The notes below the pieces were generated by a model. It was given only the letters and a program-made list of their open reading frames with translations. It searched no databases and was not told the DNA's origin. 64,000 nt of DNA, taken from Anagrus nilaparvatae (taxonomy: Eukaryota > Arthropoda > Insecta > Hymenoptera > Mymaridae). The stretch lies in assembly GCA_022575985.1 (NCBI GenBank), contig JAKSXM010000007.1, forward strand, positions 36,086,501 to 36,150,500, given 5' to 3'. How positions within the stretch are numbered: position 1 is the stretch's first letter; each line of letters begins with the position of its first letter. Position numbers and translations under genes: made by a program. Shown here piece after piece: positions 23,375 to 35,575 of the stretch.

Positions 23375-26300
23375 TTATTTAATTAACTCTTTCAATTGAA
23401 TATAAAGTCTATCAATAATTTTTTTACTTTTTGTTATAAAAGGCTTGCCATCAACATCTTTTGATAAGACATCTGTCAATCCTTTTATTCCCTGATTTTT
23501 TACAGTGTCTTTTAAGAAGTTTATGTCCATTTCAGACTCAACCATTTTTTTTTGCTGCAGCAGATATTTTTAAATCTAATAAAGATTTTTTCATTTCATT
23601 TATTTTATTACGACCTACGGTTGTAAAATATTCAAAACTATGAGAATGTTTAATTAATTTATGAATTATCTATTTTTAGTTTTATAACTAATTTAAACAT
23701 CATGTCTACATCTCCAATGGCGTTGTGTGCTTCTACAATATCGTTTTCATGGAGGTAATTTTTTGCTAAGTTTCCGAGCGTATAGAATCCCCTTGAACTA
23801 TTACCTAGCTGTCTTCTAAAAACTTTTAAGGTAAATCCTTTAATGAATACTTGCATTTCGTTATATAAGCCAGTGCTTTTGGCCAACTTAATCAAATGTT
23901 TTGCATCAAATCTGCAATAAGATTTAAATTATAATCATTTATTAGGAGCTAATAAAATAAAGTAAAATAAAACATACATAAAACAATTATGGTCAATCAA
24001 AATACAAGGTTTTGATTGCTGTTTTAAAAAATATAAAAAGCTTAAAAAACCATCTCTGGGAGGTACTGATAAAACTTCTTTTCCATGTAAAAACATACGA
24101 TCATTTTTAATAGTAATACCAGTTACATCAGTTGCTTCAGGACACATATTTTTTCTTGGCATAATGTAATTGTGGAAAGAACTTTTATCACATTTTGCAG
24201 CAATCTACAAAATATTATGGTAATTTATTGTATTGAAATATAGTTATCATTTTTTATAAAAATGTATAGGTACCTGTACAACTTCATGTGTTGTTAGTTT
24301 GCCAGTAGTTTCGAGATCAAAATAAACAAAAAAGCAATCTTCATAATTAGTTGAAATTAGCTTTAAAAAATATTATGAGATTAAAAATTATAAAAAATTA
24401 AAAAATAGAAAATAAAAGTAAAATTTCTAAAATTACCAGGTAAAATTACTTCATCAATTAAATCGTCTGTATTTAGATATCCAATTCCACTTTGATAAGA
24501 AATACCTTCTTGCTGTTCTGTTGAATGATTTTTACTACTTCGAATTTTTTTAAGCATTATACGCCTTTTTTTGGTTGCTACTTTTTTTTTCCTAATAGCA
24601 TCCTTTAATCTTATTTTATCTTTTTTTTCTCGATATTCTTTGGTGTGCTTGTCAGGAGAAAGTTTCATAAGAGTATTTAAATTTGATATGTATCGACCCA
24701 TCATTTTTTTGACAGACACTCATTGCAACTCTTACTTTATGAGATTCAGAGCCACCATAGAATGCACTTTTTGGATGTTTGCTACATACTGAATATATAT
24801 ATATATTTGCTACATACATTCATACTTCATATTGAATGATTCATTTGCTTGACTAGAAGCTCCCTCACAAATTTTTTTTGAATTTTCAATGTAAGGAGTA
24901 ATAAGTGATGTTAATTTTTTTTCCATAATAGGGTCACTCAAACATTCTCCATTCTTAAAATATTTATATGCTACTTGTAAATTCTCTTTTTTTCACACCA
25001 TGTACCACAGTATTCGTGCTTTCCAAAAGCATGTGGAACAATAGCTTTGAAAGCATTTTCAACTTTTTTTGCACTACCTTGATTTTGTAATATATGTGTT
25101 GTAAAAGTGCTGAAAAAATATTCTCTTAGATTTACTGGTAACTTTGCATCATAAAGTTTTGTATTAAATGACCTGCGAACGTGGTTAAAATCTGACCATT
25201 TTTCTATGAAATACGAACACAGCCTTTTGATAGCAGCTATAGATGATGAATCGTCATCTCCAATTAACGTTTTAATTCTACATCCATGTTTATCAAGCAG
25301 CTCATTTTGGAGGACTAATTTAACAGCCATAGAGCTTCCATCGATTTAGCAGAGCCTGAGTAATTTTTTACGCAATTTGTGTGACCAACCTCATTATTTA
25401 AACATCCCCTAAAATAAACTGATTTTGTATCAAAATACAGAACTTTACCAGATTTTCTTCCTATTAGAGAAGAGTGTCCTATTACAAAAAAAGAAAATTA
25501 CATTATTTTTCCCCTTAATTTTTATGCAAATATATGCAAATAAATATTAAAAAAATATACCACTAAGACTATTTATTATATTGGCCTTTTTATTGGGCCA
25601 AGCAGCATCAAATGAAGCTGTAATATCTGTGATATTATTATTAGCATCTTCACTCAGAGAGCATTCAGTTTGCGGTAAGCTCCTATTACAAAAAAATAAG
25701 CGTAATCATTTGGTAAAACTTATTTTATTTTTAAAAAATTTCAATATTGTAAACATATTGTAACTTATAATAAATCATATACTACTATTTAATTTATTTA
25801 ATTAATTAATGAGAGTAAAATCTAAATTAAAACCAAATTAATTCGCATATCCAGTTTAAATAAAGTAAATTCTTTTTTTTTACATGTTTATATAATTTAT
25901 GATAAAATAAAAATCAATTTTTAAAATAAATAATTAGCAATTGCTAAAATTTAAAACAAGATCGTTGATTTTTTTAGTAAATAAATAATTCATACATTTT
26001 TGCCTTAATTTAACCTATTGTAATTGTAATTAAAATATAAATAATTCTTATTATTTTTGAGTTCTTCAATTTTTAGTGCTTTGCTTACTTTATTGTCAAT
26101 TCTTTTTCTAATTGAATTGCTTTATCACAGCTGGCTCCAGATAATTCCAATACATACTTCCCAACTACTCGTTCATGCTTTTTTAATATTGAATTATGAA
26201 CTACCGGTATGTTCAACGCCGAAAGAAATGTATTTATTCCACTTTATTCCACTTTCTCCTTTACCCAAATCTAGCATCCCTACAAAACAGTATTAAAAAA

Positions 26301-27028
26301 AGTTTACAGATTAATAATTAATTATAAAATTCATTCATGATACAATATTATTATTAAACTAACCAGTAGCTAATTTTAGATTTGAGTCGTAAAATTTTCC
26401 CTGTTTTTTTCCTGTAGATACTTCATAAAATAGGAAGCATTTCTGACATTGAATTGTATAAATACTGACTAGACCATGCTGTTTTAAATCCTTACAAAAC
26501 CTCAAGGAAAGTGGTAGGTTACATGAATGGCACCACAACTCTTCTGCTAATGTTTCTGTCGCTACAATTCTTCTTCCTTCTATATAATTGAAAGAATCTT
26601 CTCGAATGCAAAGTTTTTTCTGTGGTTGTTTATTGAAACATATGTTTCTTTATTGGAATTTTCATTATCAGAATCAGCATCCATAATATAACAATCATTA
26701 TCAGGTCCAAAAATTGTTTTCCCCTCTCGATCTTTTCTTTTTAAACCAACGTCATTTTTATTTAAAGTTAAAGTAACTGTTAGCTAGAACCATATTTTTC
26801 TTAATATATAAACATATTTTTTTGATCATGTACATAATTGTCAAAATAAAAAAAAGGCAAAAATTTAACTAAAAGTGTAAACATAAAAACATATAATATA
26901 CTATACTCACTAACCTTTCTTATTTTATTGTGCAACATTCGATCTTGTAATTTTTTTAAGGAATCATTATTACTTCTTTTTATAAACTGTCCTTTTTTTT
27001 TCCCTACAGTTGCTTTAGTATATTTCAT
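23375..27028 (-). pseudogene. Mutator-like transposase domain fused to a DEDDh 3'-5' exonuclease, eight exons, broken
   Basis: Inferred exons: 27028-26915, 26776-26364, 26279-26089, 25682-25561, 25478-24437, 24360-24274, 24204-23978 and 23911-23375, with GT-AG boundaries. Exons 2-5 match the arthropod 'Mutator-like transposase domain' proteins: CHSCNLPLSL, GMLDLGKG, LIGDDDSSS, KWSDFNH, GASSQANESFN, FYGGSES. Exons 6-8 form a DEDDh exonuclease: ExoI YFDLETTG, ExoII HNCFIFDAKHL, ExoIII EAHNAIGDVDMM, with catalytic residues retained. Frameshifts are seen in exon 2, in exon 3 (a 10-bp duplication), near 25327, at a poly(A) near 24985, around 24800 and twice in exon 8. Splice sites remain good, so decay is fairly recent or the product was domesticated late. 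It lies between terminal inverted repeats. Function is inferred: DNA cutting by the first domain, 3'-end processing by the second. Confidence 0.78.
26233..26252. repeat. 10-bp tandem duplication that shifts exon 3 of the transposase pseudogene
   Basis: TTTATTCCAC is present twice in a row, exactly. Removing one copy in thought restores a continuous family-like reading (GESG-INTFLSALNIPVVH). This slippage duplication is therefore the lesion. Confidence 0.85.
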
Positions 27029-27482
27029 ATTTTTTTTAATTTTAATAAATAAGTTTAAAAAAAATAAACTAATAACATTAAAAAATTAAGACACCAAAAC
27101 ATAACCAAGTAATCATTAAAACTGCTGACCGTGTATAAACAGCAAGCACTGTAGGAAACAAAACAATGTTGTCAAGTTTCTTATACATGCTCGTATGCGT
27201 TAAGGGTGACATAAAAAAGGGCGACAATAAATTTTTTTATTTTTAATTAAAACTTTTTTAAATACTATAAAATATATTTTTTGTACAAATTGTTTATAAA
27301 AAAGTATAAATATGAAAAAAAAAAACATTTTTTAATGTTATTTTACAGGGCCCTTAAAGAGTTCCCTTCTACGTACGGACTACTTGCATCAGACACCTTA
27401 AGTCAATTTTTTCTGCCCGAAAAATATCAACAAAAATCCTGTTTTCTACTCATACATGTATAAAGGACCCACCCGCCTTAAA

Positions 27483-27894
27483 CTGGGTTTTCTTGAAATA
27501 GGTTTATTAGCGGTTAAAATTGCACTATTTTTTATTTTATTTAATTTTATTTATAAAAATTTATTACAGCCTATGAAGAATGCACAATTCAAAAAAAGAA
27601 TAATAAAAAAATTTTATATTTACAACATTTTCTTGAGAATTCGTGAACTTTTTATAAAGCATTTTCTGATGTTTTCGTTAGAATCAAAATAAACGTTTAA
27701 AATATAATTTAATCCAATTATAATAAAAAAAAATTTTTTTAAATGTTTTATTTTGGTATTTTATAAGTTTATTTCTATTTTTTTTTTCGTAAATTTTTTT
27801 TAGTTCCAAAGTAAAATTTACTTTTTAAGTTACTAATTTTAGTTTTTTTGATTTTTTAAAATCAAAAATACTAAAATAAAATCTAAATTTGTTC
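27483..27894. other. AT-rich spacer
   Basis: No gene or repeat is supported. The 78-codon frame at 27456-27692 is Lys/Phe/Ile-rich and overlaps the transposon end. Confidence 0.4.
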
Positions 27895-28050
27895 TTAATT
27901 AGATTTTTTTGAATCAAGTTTTTCATCTCGTGGTTGTCCTCGTCCTAAAAACTTTGCCAAAGTATCCCATATTCCTCCAAAAAAGATTGCACAAAGAAGG
28001 TTTTCAAAAGGAATAAATGGATCATGTATTCCTAACAAAATGGATGAGAG
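27895..28050 (-). CDS. Orphan terminal exon, 51 residues, family not recognised
   Basis: A minus-strand acceptor, CTTAACTTTCAG, abuts an open 52-codon stretch in phase 0 that ends in TAA at 27895-27897. The peptide starts LSSILLGIHDPFIPFENLLC, runs through AIFFGGIWDTLAKFLG and ends with a charged tail (GRGQPRDEKLDSKKSN). Its hydrophobic and Gly-rich composition differs from random AT-rich ORFs and its base composition is richer than the flanks. No upstream exon was found with confidence. It may be the last exon of a transposon gene lying just outside the 21139-27482 element, or of a host gene extending upstream. Confidence 0.4.
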   Translation of the reverse strand, partial: LSSILLGIHDPFIPFENLLCAIFFGGIWDTLAKFLGRGQPRDEKLDSKKSN

Positions 28051-29989
28051 CTGAAAGTTAAGAAAATATTACATTAATCATTTTATAATACTTATGAAAA
28101 AAAAATCAACAAGGCAAATATAGTAAGTATATATAGTATAGTAAGTTACTTTTCAAATAATCAGTTTTTTTTATTAATTTTGACTATTATACAAAAACAA
28201 ATCAAAATTTTAAATTTAGAAATAATAAAATATCCAATCAAAATAAATCTAAAAGTATTAAAATATATTAAAATATATATATTAAACTTCTAAGAAAATA
28301 CGGTGAATATTGTGAATTGAAAAATTGAATATTTCCCAGCAAAAATTCATTTTTCTTGCCCTCAGAAACCCCCTTGTAAAGCTAAAAGTTCATTTTTTTA
28401 GTTTTTTGGTCCACCATATTGGAAAATCAGAAAATATGTTGAATTGTAAAATCGAATTTTAACATGGAACATGTTCATTGGATGGGGTATTTGAAAAAGT
28501 TTGGCTCGGCAGTAGGGGGGGGGGGGGCGAAATAGACTTAGAATATTTTCGATTTAGGGACTTAGTCAGGCCCTTATCTTAGAACAAGAACTTAGAGTAC
28601 TTTAAGTTTATGGAATTAGGATAATTTATATTTCGGGATTTATTGTAGTTTCGGTTTTTGGATTTTTTACTGTTATGAGTGAACATGTTCCATGTTCGTT
28701 GGTTGTATTTGTAGTTACGCAAACCAGTTATAAATTTTTTTCACCAAGAAATCATTTTTCCCTAAATAACCTCCTTGTAAAGTTTACAGTTCATTTTTTT
28801 AAGTTTCTTGGTTCGCCATCTTGGAAAATCGGAAAATTATTTTGGTTTGAAATTTTAACCAGAAAAGCTCATTTTCATCCTGATGGTCTTACATTAACCT
28901 TTTTATTTCCTTAAAATACTTTGTGGTTAACCGTCATGGTTTTTTTGAGCGAGTAAATAAGAAAAATTTTTTTAAAATTATTTTTAAGTCCCACCATGCC
29001 GTTGAGTTTGAATTTAAAAGAGCTAAAACTCATTTTTTTAAAATTTTCTTTAAGTTTCAAGACTTTTGCAACCATTTAAATCATATTAGAACTTGAGATA
29101 ATTTAGTTTTTGAAGGTTTTTATTTAAAGGATTTGGAATTGTTGAATTTCTATCAGTGCCCAAGAAACTAATTTAGTACTAGGACCACCTGTGGCATAAC
29201 CTAGTTGAATTTTTAAACTTCGGTAGGTTTTATTGACTTATAGTAGTAATAAAACTTTAAAAATACTTTCAAAATTTTTGTAAAAGGACTTAATGTATAA
29301 TGAGTATTTTTCTCAAAATATCGTTGATGTTTTGAATTTGAATACTGCAACAATTTTTTAATTTTTTAAAATATTCATTGGATAGGGTATTTGAAAAAAT
29401 GCAGCTCGGCAAGGGTCTTTACTTGAATTTTATAAAAATATCCTATATTAAAATGAAATAATCGAAAAAATTGATTATTTTTAATATTATTCAGCACCCA
29501 TTTATGAAGAGCTGTATGGACGAAAATACATGTTAGTTGTTTCAAATTAATCTTTAAAGAAATATCCCCATTCGATTTTTTTATTTTTAAAAAATATTCA
29601 ATAGATTTTCAGATATCAATCTCAGAAGTTAGTGGTCGAAAACATAAAAAAATTTAATTTTTTTTCACTAAAACTGATTTTTCTCAAAATCTAAGGGGTT
29701 TTTCGAAATCAGCTTTAGTGAATATTATTCCTTGGAAAAAATGCTATCGATATGATTTCTTTATTTTTTTTAATTTGAGTTCTCAGTTTGGAGTTACAAC
29801 GGTTTGAAGCTAAGTAGTTTAAATTTAAAAACTCAAAAAGTTGTCATTTTCGCCACTCGATATCTTAAAATGGATTGTATCAAAAGGTAAAAACGCAGTT
29901 GCATTCTATTTAGTAATAGATTTTCTAAAGGAACTTTGTTTAGTTTTTTATTTAATGCATTCATTGAAGAGAAATAGCAAAAAAACTAT
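28051..29989. other. AT-rich sequence with diverged internal duplications
   Basis: A segment near 28340-28500 (CCCCCTTGTAAAGCTAAAAG, then TTTTTTGGTCCACCATATTGG) is repeated in diverged form near 28750-28850. The phrase ATTCATTGGAT-GGGTATTTGAAAAA-GCTCGGC occurs at about 28468 and 29367. A G13 run lies at 28515-28527. No coding region is supported. Confidence 0.5.
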
Positions 29990-29999
29990 TTAGAACCAT

Positions 30000-30400
30000 T
30001 TTTTTTTTTTTTTTTTATTTTCTCATAACTAGGACTGCCGACATCTAAAAAATTTTTTTAATTTTATTTTCTCATAACTAGGACTACCAACGTCTAAAAA
30101 TTTGTTTTTTTTTTATTTTCTCATAACTAGGACTGCCGACATCTAAAAATTTTTTTTTTTTATTTTTTCATAGCTAGGACTGCCGACATCTAAAAATTTT
30201 TTTTTTTATTTTTTCATAACCAGGACTGCCGACATCTAAAAAAATTTTTTTTTTAATTTTTTCATAACTAGGACTGCCGACATCTAAAATATTTTTTTTT
30301 TTTATTTTCTCATAACTAGGACTGCCGACATCTGAAAAAAATTTTTTTTCTTATTTTCTCATAACTAGGACTGTCGACATCCAAATTATTTTTTTTTCAT
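30000..30400. repeat. 48-bp tandem repeat (8 units)
   Basis: CATAACTAGGACTGCCGACA followed by TCTAAAA and a variable T/A run recurs at about 30024, 30073, 30121, 30169, 30214, 30262, 30311 and 30360. Three more diverged units lie at about 30955-31080, after an intervening stretch of the 115-bp satellite. Length variation is mostly in the poly(T) part. Confidence 0.9.
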
Positions 30401-30419
30401 TTTTTAGACTTCAAATATT

Positions 30420-33170
30420 TTTATGTAATGTTAACATTGAAATATTTTTTTATAACATCGATATCAAATTCCTTATTCGATGAAATTTTTTGAATTTTTT
30501 CAGATATTATTTTTTAAAAATATATTTCAACATTAACATTGCATAAAAATATTTGAAATCCCAATTTTTATATATAACAGAGCGTTATTCAAAAAAATTT
30601 AGAATGGTGTACAGTTTCTGCCAAAATCAATAAAAATATTTCAATGTTAACATTGCATAAAAATATTTGAAATTCCAGCATTTGTATTAAGCATGACACT
30701 ATTATAAAAAAATGTAAAATGACGTATAGTTTCTGCTAAAGTCAATAAAAATATTTCAATGCAATCATTGCATAAAAATATTTAAAATTCCAACTTTTGT
30801 ATAAAACCGGACACTATTAGAAAAAAATGTAGAATGAGATATATTTTCTGCTAACATCAATAAAATTATTTCAAAGAGGGACGTAGAGAAACTAAAATAA
30901 TTGAATTCAAAAGTTCATTTAACCCAATACTTTAACCCAAAAATTTTTTTTATTTTCTCATAACTAAGACTGCCGACATCCAAATTATTTTTTTAAATAT
31001 TTTTTCATAACTAGAACTACGGACATCTAAAATATTTTTTTTAATTTATTTTTTCATAACTAGGACTGCCGACATCCAAATGATTATTAGAAAAAAATTT
31101 TAAATGATGTACACTTTCAGCTAAAATCAAAAAAAAAATTTAAATGCTATCATTGCATAAAAATATTTATAATTACAAAATTTGTATAAAACACGAGACT
31201 ATTAGAAAAAAATTTATAATGGCGTATAGTTTCTGCTAAAGTCAATAAAAAATTTTCAATGTTATCATTGCATAAAAAAATTTTAAAATTCAATTTTCAT
31301 ATAAAACAAGACACTATTATAAAAAAATTTTAAATGAAATATAGTTTCTGCTAAAGTCAATAAAAAAATTTCAATGCTCTCATTGCATAAAAATATTTAA
31401 AATTACAACTTTTAAATAAAACAGCATACTATTAGAAAAAAATTTTAAATGATGTACAGTTTCAGCTAAAATCAAAAAAAAAAAATTAAAAGCTAATTGC
31501 ATAAAAATGTTTATAATTACAAATTTTGTATAAAACAGGAGACTTTTTAAAAAAATTTAGAATGGCGTATAATTTCTGCTAAAGTCAAAAAAAAAATTTA
31601 TATGCTATCATTGAATAAAAATATTTGAAATTCCAACTTTTCTATAAAACAGGAGACTATTAGAAAAAAATTTATAATGACGTATAGTTTCTGCTAAAGT
31701 CAATAAAAAAATTTCAATGTTATCATTGCATAAAAAAATTTTAAAATTCAATTTTCATATAAAACAAGACACTATTATAAAAAAATTTTAAATGAAATAT
31801 AGTTTCTGCTAAAGTCAATAAAAAAATTTCAATGCTCTCATTGCATAAAAATATTTAAAATTACAACTTTTAAATAAAACAGGATACTATTAGAAAAAAA
31901 TTTTAAATGATGTACAGTTTCAGCTAAAGTCAATAAAAAAATTTCAATGCTATCATTGCATAAAAATATTTATAATTACAACTTTTGTATAAAACAGGAG
32001 ACTATTAGAAAAAAATTTAAAATGATGTACAGTTTCAGCTAAAATAAAAAAAAAAAAAATTTAAATGCTGTCATTGCATAAAAATATTTGAAATTCCAAC
32101 TTTTATATAAAACAGGACACTAATCGAAAAAAATTTAGAATAGCATATAGTTTCTTCTAAAGTCAATAAAAATATTTCTATGCTATCATTGCATAAAAAC
32201 ATTTTTAATTACAACTTTTATATAAAACAGGACACTAATCGAAAAAAATTTAGAATGGCTTATAGTCTCTGCTAAAGTCAATAAAAAATTTTCATTGCAA
32301 TCATTGCATAAAAATATTTGAAATTCCAACTTTCATATAAAAGAGAACACTATTCGAAAAATATATAGAATAGCGTGTATTATAGTTTCTGCTATAATAC
32401 ACCTGACAATATATTTTAAAATTTTTAGATGTTTTTCAAATTGTGGACAATCAATATGAGTTTATCTTCTTAAGTTGTTAACGAAAAAAATATTAAAGAG
32501 GGGTATAATTTCTGTTTTCTGTTAAATTCAATACTAATATTTCAATGCTATCAATGCAGAAAAATATTTGAAAATACAAGATTTCTATAAAACAGGACAA
32601 TATTTGAAAACATTTAAGTTGGGTATATTTTGCTAAATTCAATACAATATTTCAATGCTATCATTGCATAAAAACATTTGAAATTACAACATTTCTATAA
32701 AACACGACGGAATTCAAAAACATTTAAGTTGGGTATATTTTGATAAATTCAATACTATAATATATCAATACTATTATTGCATAAAAACGATTGAAATTAC
32801 AACTTTTCTATAAAAAAGGAAACTTTTCGAAATAAAACTAAAGTGAGGTATAGTTTCTGCTAAATTAATTACTAATATTTCAATACAATTGAAATTACAA
32901 CTGTTCTAAAAAACAGGCTATTAATCGAAAAAATTGAAAGCGGGATACATTTTGCTAAATTTAAGACATATATTTCAATGCTATCTATACATAAAAATAT
33001 TTGAGATTACAAGATTTCTATATAACCGGACAATATTCGAAAACATTTAAGTTGGGTATATTTTTTTAAATTCAATACTAATAATTTAATGCTAATATTG
33101 CATAAAAACAATTGAAATTACAACATTTCTATAAAACTGGATTGTTTTAGAAAAAAAAAACGCTTCCAAG
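30420..33170. repeat. 115-bp satellite, about 20 units
   Basis: The monomer holds CATTGCATAAAAATATTT, then AATTACAACTTTTGTATAAA, then ACAGGACACTATTAGAAAAA, then TAGTTTCTGCTAAAGTCAAT. It recurs at roughly 115-bp spacing (for example about 31268, 31381, 31610, 31725, 31838, 31952, 32072, 32187, 32303). Units at about 31190-31420 and 31650-31880 are nearly identical pairs, so recent higher-order duplication is likely. After 32400 the units become more diverged (aaaACATTTAAGTTGGGTAT variants). Confidence 0.88.
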
Positions 33171-33299
33171 TGATTGGCACTATGGTTCCTCATCAACAAT
33201 AGCAAAATATTTATAATGGTCTATTTTATCTAATAAAAATGATAATATGAGATATCAGTATTTCATAAAAAAAAGTTAATTTTAAATCTGAACCGTAAA

Positions 33300-34865
33300 A
33301 AAAGTAGAAATCTTTCTAAACTGCAAGTAACTTTATTAACTTTACCATATGCTTATCGTAATAATTCTAAATATTAATACTATCATAGAAAAAATTAAGT
33401 ACTACGTCAAAAAAGGAAAAAAAATAAGGTATTTATGATTTTTTTATGTAAAAAATTTTGAAAAAAAAATTTTGAAATAAATTACGTCTCAAATGCTGAA
33501 TTCCTTTATTAATGATAATTCCAGATATTACACTTTCATAGAAATAAATTTAGTACTAGGTCAAAATAGAGAAAAAAATTAAGATTTTAAAAAAATTTTT
33601 TTATATGAAAAATATTCAAAAAAAAAATTTACAAAAATTACGTATCAGCTGGAGAATTCCTTTAAAAACGATAATTCTAGGTATTAGTACTTTCATAGAA
33701 ATAAATTAAGTACTAAGTCCAAAAAGAAAAAAAATTATTATGTTTTTTTAATTTTTTTATACAAAAAATTTTGAAAAAAAAAATATTTCAAAAAAATTAC
33801 ATATCAGATAGAGAAATCCTTTAAAACCATAATTCTGGATATTAGTAGTTTCATATAAATAAATTAAGTACTAAGTCCACAAAGAAAAAAAATTATTGTG
33901 TTTTTTTAATTTTTTTATACAAAAAATTTTGAAAAAAGAAATTTCGAAAAATTACATATAAGATGGAGAAATCCTTTAAAACCATAATTCTGGATATTAG
34001 TACTTTCATAGAAATAAGTTAAGTACTACGTCCAAAAAGAAAAAAAATTATTGTATTTTTTTAATCTTTTTATACAAAAAATTTTGAAAAAAAAAATTTC
34101 GAAAGATGACATATCAAATGGAGAAATCCTTTAAAAACGATGATTCTGGATATTAGAACTTTCCTAGAAATAAATTAGGTATTACGTCCAAAAAGAAAAA
34201 AAATTATTGTATTTTTTTAATTTTTTATTAAATTTTATTAAAAAAATTTTGAAAAAAAAAAATTTCGAAAAATTACGTATCACATGAAATAATCATTTAA
34301 AAACGATAATTCTAAATATTCGTACTTTCGTAGAAAAACATTAAGTACTACATCCTAAAAAAAAAAAATGGCATTTTTTATATTTTTTGGCGGCAAAAAT
34401 TTTGAGAAAAAAATTTTCAAAAAATTAAGTATCAGGTCCAAAAAATTACTTTTATAGAGGTTCTTAAAACTAGTACTTCCATGGAAGCAAATTATGTACT
34501 ACGTTAAAAAAAAAAAAATAATTTGGTGTTTTTTGTATTTTTTTATGAAAAAAATTTTTGGAACAAAATTTTCAAAAAATTAAGTAGCAGATTCGAGATA
34601 TCGAGTAAAAACCATACTTTCAAATATAAGTACGTTCCTGGAAAAAATGAGGTATTACATCCAAAATAAAAAAAAAAAAAGTACCTCGAGCTTTTTTGAT
34701 GAAAAAAATTTTGAAAAAAAAATTAGGTCTTAATGTCGTGTTGGCTCTGAAATATAACCGGTGACAGTGCGGCAAACATACATACATACATACATACATA
34801 CATACATACATACACACACACACAGAGACTTTTTTTAAAAACCGGTTTTTTAGCTTCCTGCACTG
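33300..34865. repeat. 156-bp satellite, left arm of giant inverted repeat 1
   Basis: The monomer contains TAGTACTTTCATAGAAATAA, ATTAAGTACTAAGTCCAAAA, a poly(A)-rich stretch and GGAGAAATCCTTTAAAACCA. The GTCCAAAAAG box recurs near 33716, 33874, 34028 and 34186. The arm ends in a (CATA)n and (CA)n microsatellite and the TTAAAAACCGGTTTTTTAGC motif. Confidence 0.85.
34771..34825. repeat. (CATA)n then (CA)n microsatellite
   Basis: About ten CATA units run directly into a short CA run, inside a copy of the GAGGAACC-type repeat (inverted orientation). Confidence 0.95.
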
Positions 34866-35369
34866 AGAAAAATGTTTCTTTGATTCAATGGTATATATCA
34901 TTAATTTGATAAACTGATTTCATTGAAATGTAGCAATGAAATATTTCATTAATTTAATGATATATATTATTAAAATTATTTCAATGAAATATAACTTTAG
35001 TTTAATGACTTACTATTTTTTTTTTAAAGAAAATAAAATATTAAGTTTTTTAACCATGTGAGTCAGTTATTTTTTTATTCAATATTTTAAACGCTGTTTT
35101 TATCGACTGAAGTTACGATGACCGCATATGTGTATTATTTAGTTTTTAATTTTTTTCCCCCGTGTATTCGCTTATTATAGTTTCGCTATATTATATATTC
35201 GCACGCGCGCTTCGTATATCATGTAATAAAATTTTGATCCTTATATAGTAAAGGAAAGTCAATTTTATGACTTGCGAGAGTGATATTCCTAGAGCGACAT
35301 CTGCTTATAACAATTATATCAAAATTTTAAAGTAAATAATTAAATTTAAATAATTGAATATCATTTTGG
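34866..35369. other. Central spacer of giant inverted repeat 1
   Basis: About 500 bp of unique-looking sequence between the arms. It is rich in ATTTCATT and AATGAAAT words that can pair with each other, and has a more GC-containing part around 35100-35310 (CGCACGCGCGCTTCG). No gene is seen. Confidence 0.5.
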
Positions 35370-35480
35370 TTCCTCATAGAGGAACCTTTGTGATAGGTGA
35401 AATTTTGATTTTCGATATTTTGGCATATAAGCACGTTTTGAGACCTCAGGAAGCTAAAAATCCGGTTTTTAAAAAAAGTA

Positions 35481-35517
<37 letters not shown>

Positions 35518-35575
35518 CACACTGTAACCGGTGATATTTCACAGCCAACATGACATTAAGACCTAATTTTTTTTT
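35370..35575 (+). repeat. GAGGAACC dispersed repeat with internal microsatellite (plus copy)
   Basis: Shared landmarks in order: GAGGAACC; GCATATAAGCACGTTTTG(A/G)GACC; AGGAAGCTAAAAA; CCGGTTTTTAAAAAAAGT; a (TG)n/(TATG)n tract; GTAACCGGTGATATTTCACA; ATTAAGACCTAATTTTTTTT. The same unit occurs at about 39360-39550 (minus), 39998-40200 (plus) and 56875-57060 (plus), and partly at 34735-34865 (minus). The repeated ORFs with KHVLGPQEAKKPVFKKSL and VCVCVC runs are shadows of this DNA conservation. Confidence 0.8.

Larger units (their letters stand above)
21139..27482 (-). mobile_element. Dead DNA transposon with about 95-bp terminal inverted repeats
   Basis: The left end TTTAAGGCGGGCGGGTCCTT (21139-21158) reappears inverted at 27463-27482 with one mismatch. 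Similarity continues inward for roughly 95 bp, for example GGGATTTTCGTTTGATTTTT against GGATTTTTGTTGATATTTTT, then GTAGAAATAATTAACTTA against GCAGAAAAAATTGACTTA. The ends enclose an eight-exon transposase/exonuclease pseudogene. No convincing target-site duplication is visible beside the ends, so the boundaries could be off by a few bases. About 2.2 kb on the left (21230-23374) has no recognisable coding sequence. It includes an 80-bp direct repeat at about 21449-21530 and 21556-21640. Confidence 0.65.

Noticed and set aside
21139..27482. 8- to 11-bp target duplication expected for a Mutator-type element
   Set aside because: Left flank TTGTTACAAC and right flank CTGGGTTTTC do not match at any reasonable boundary.
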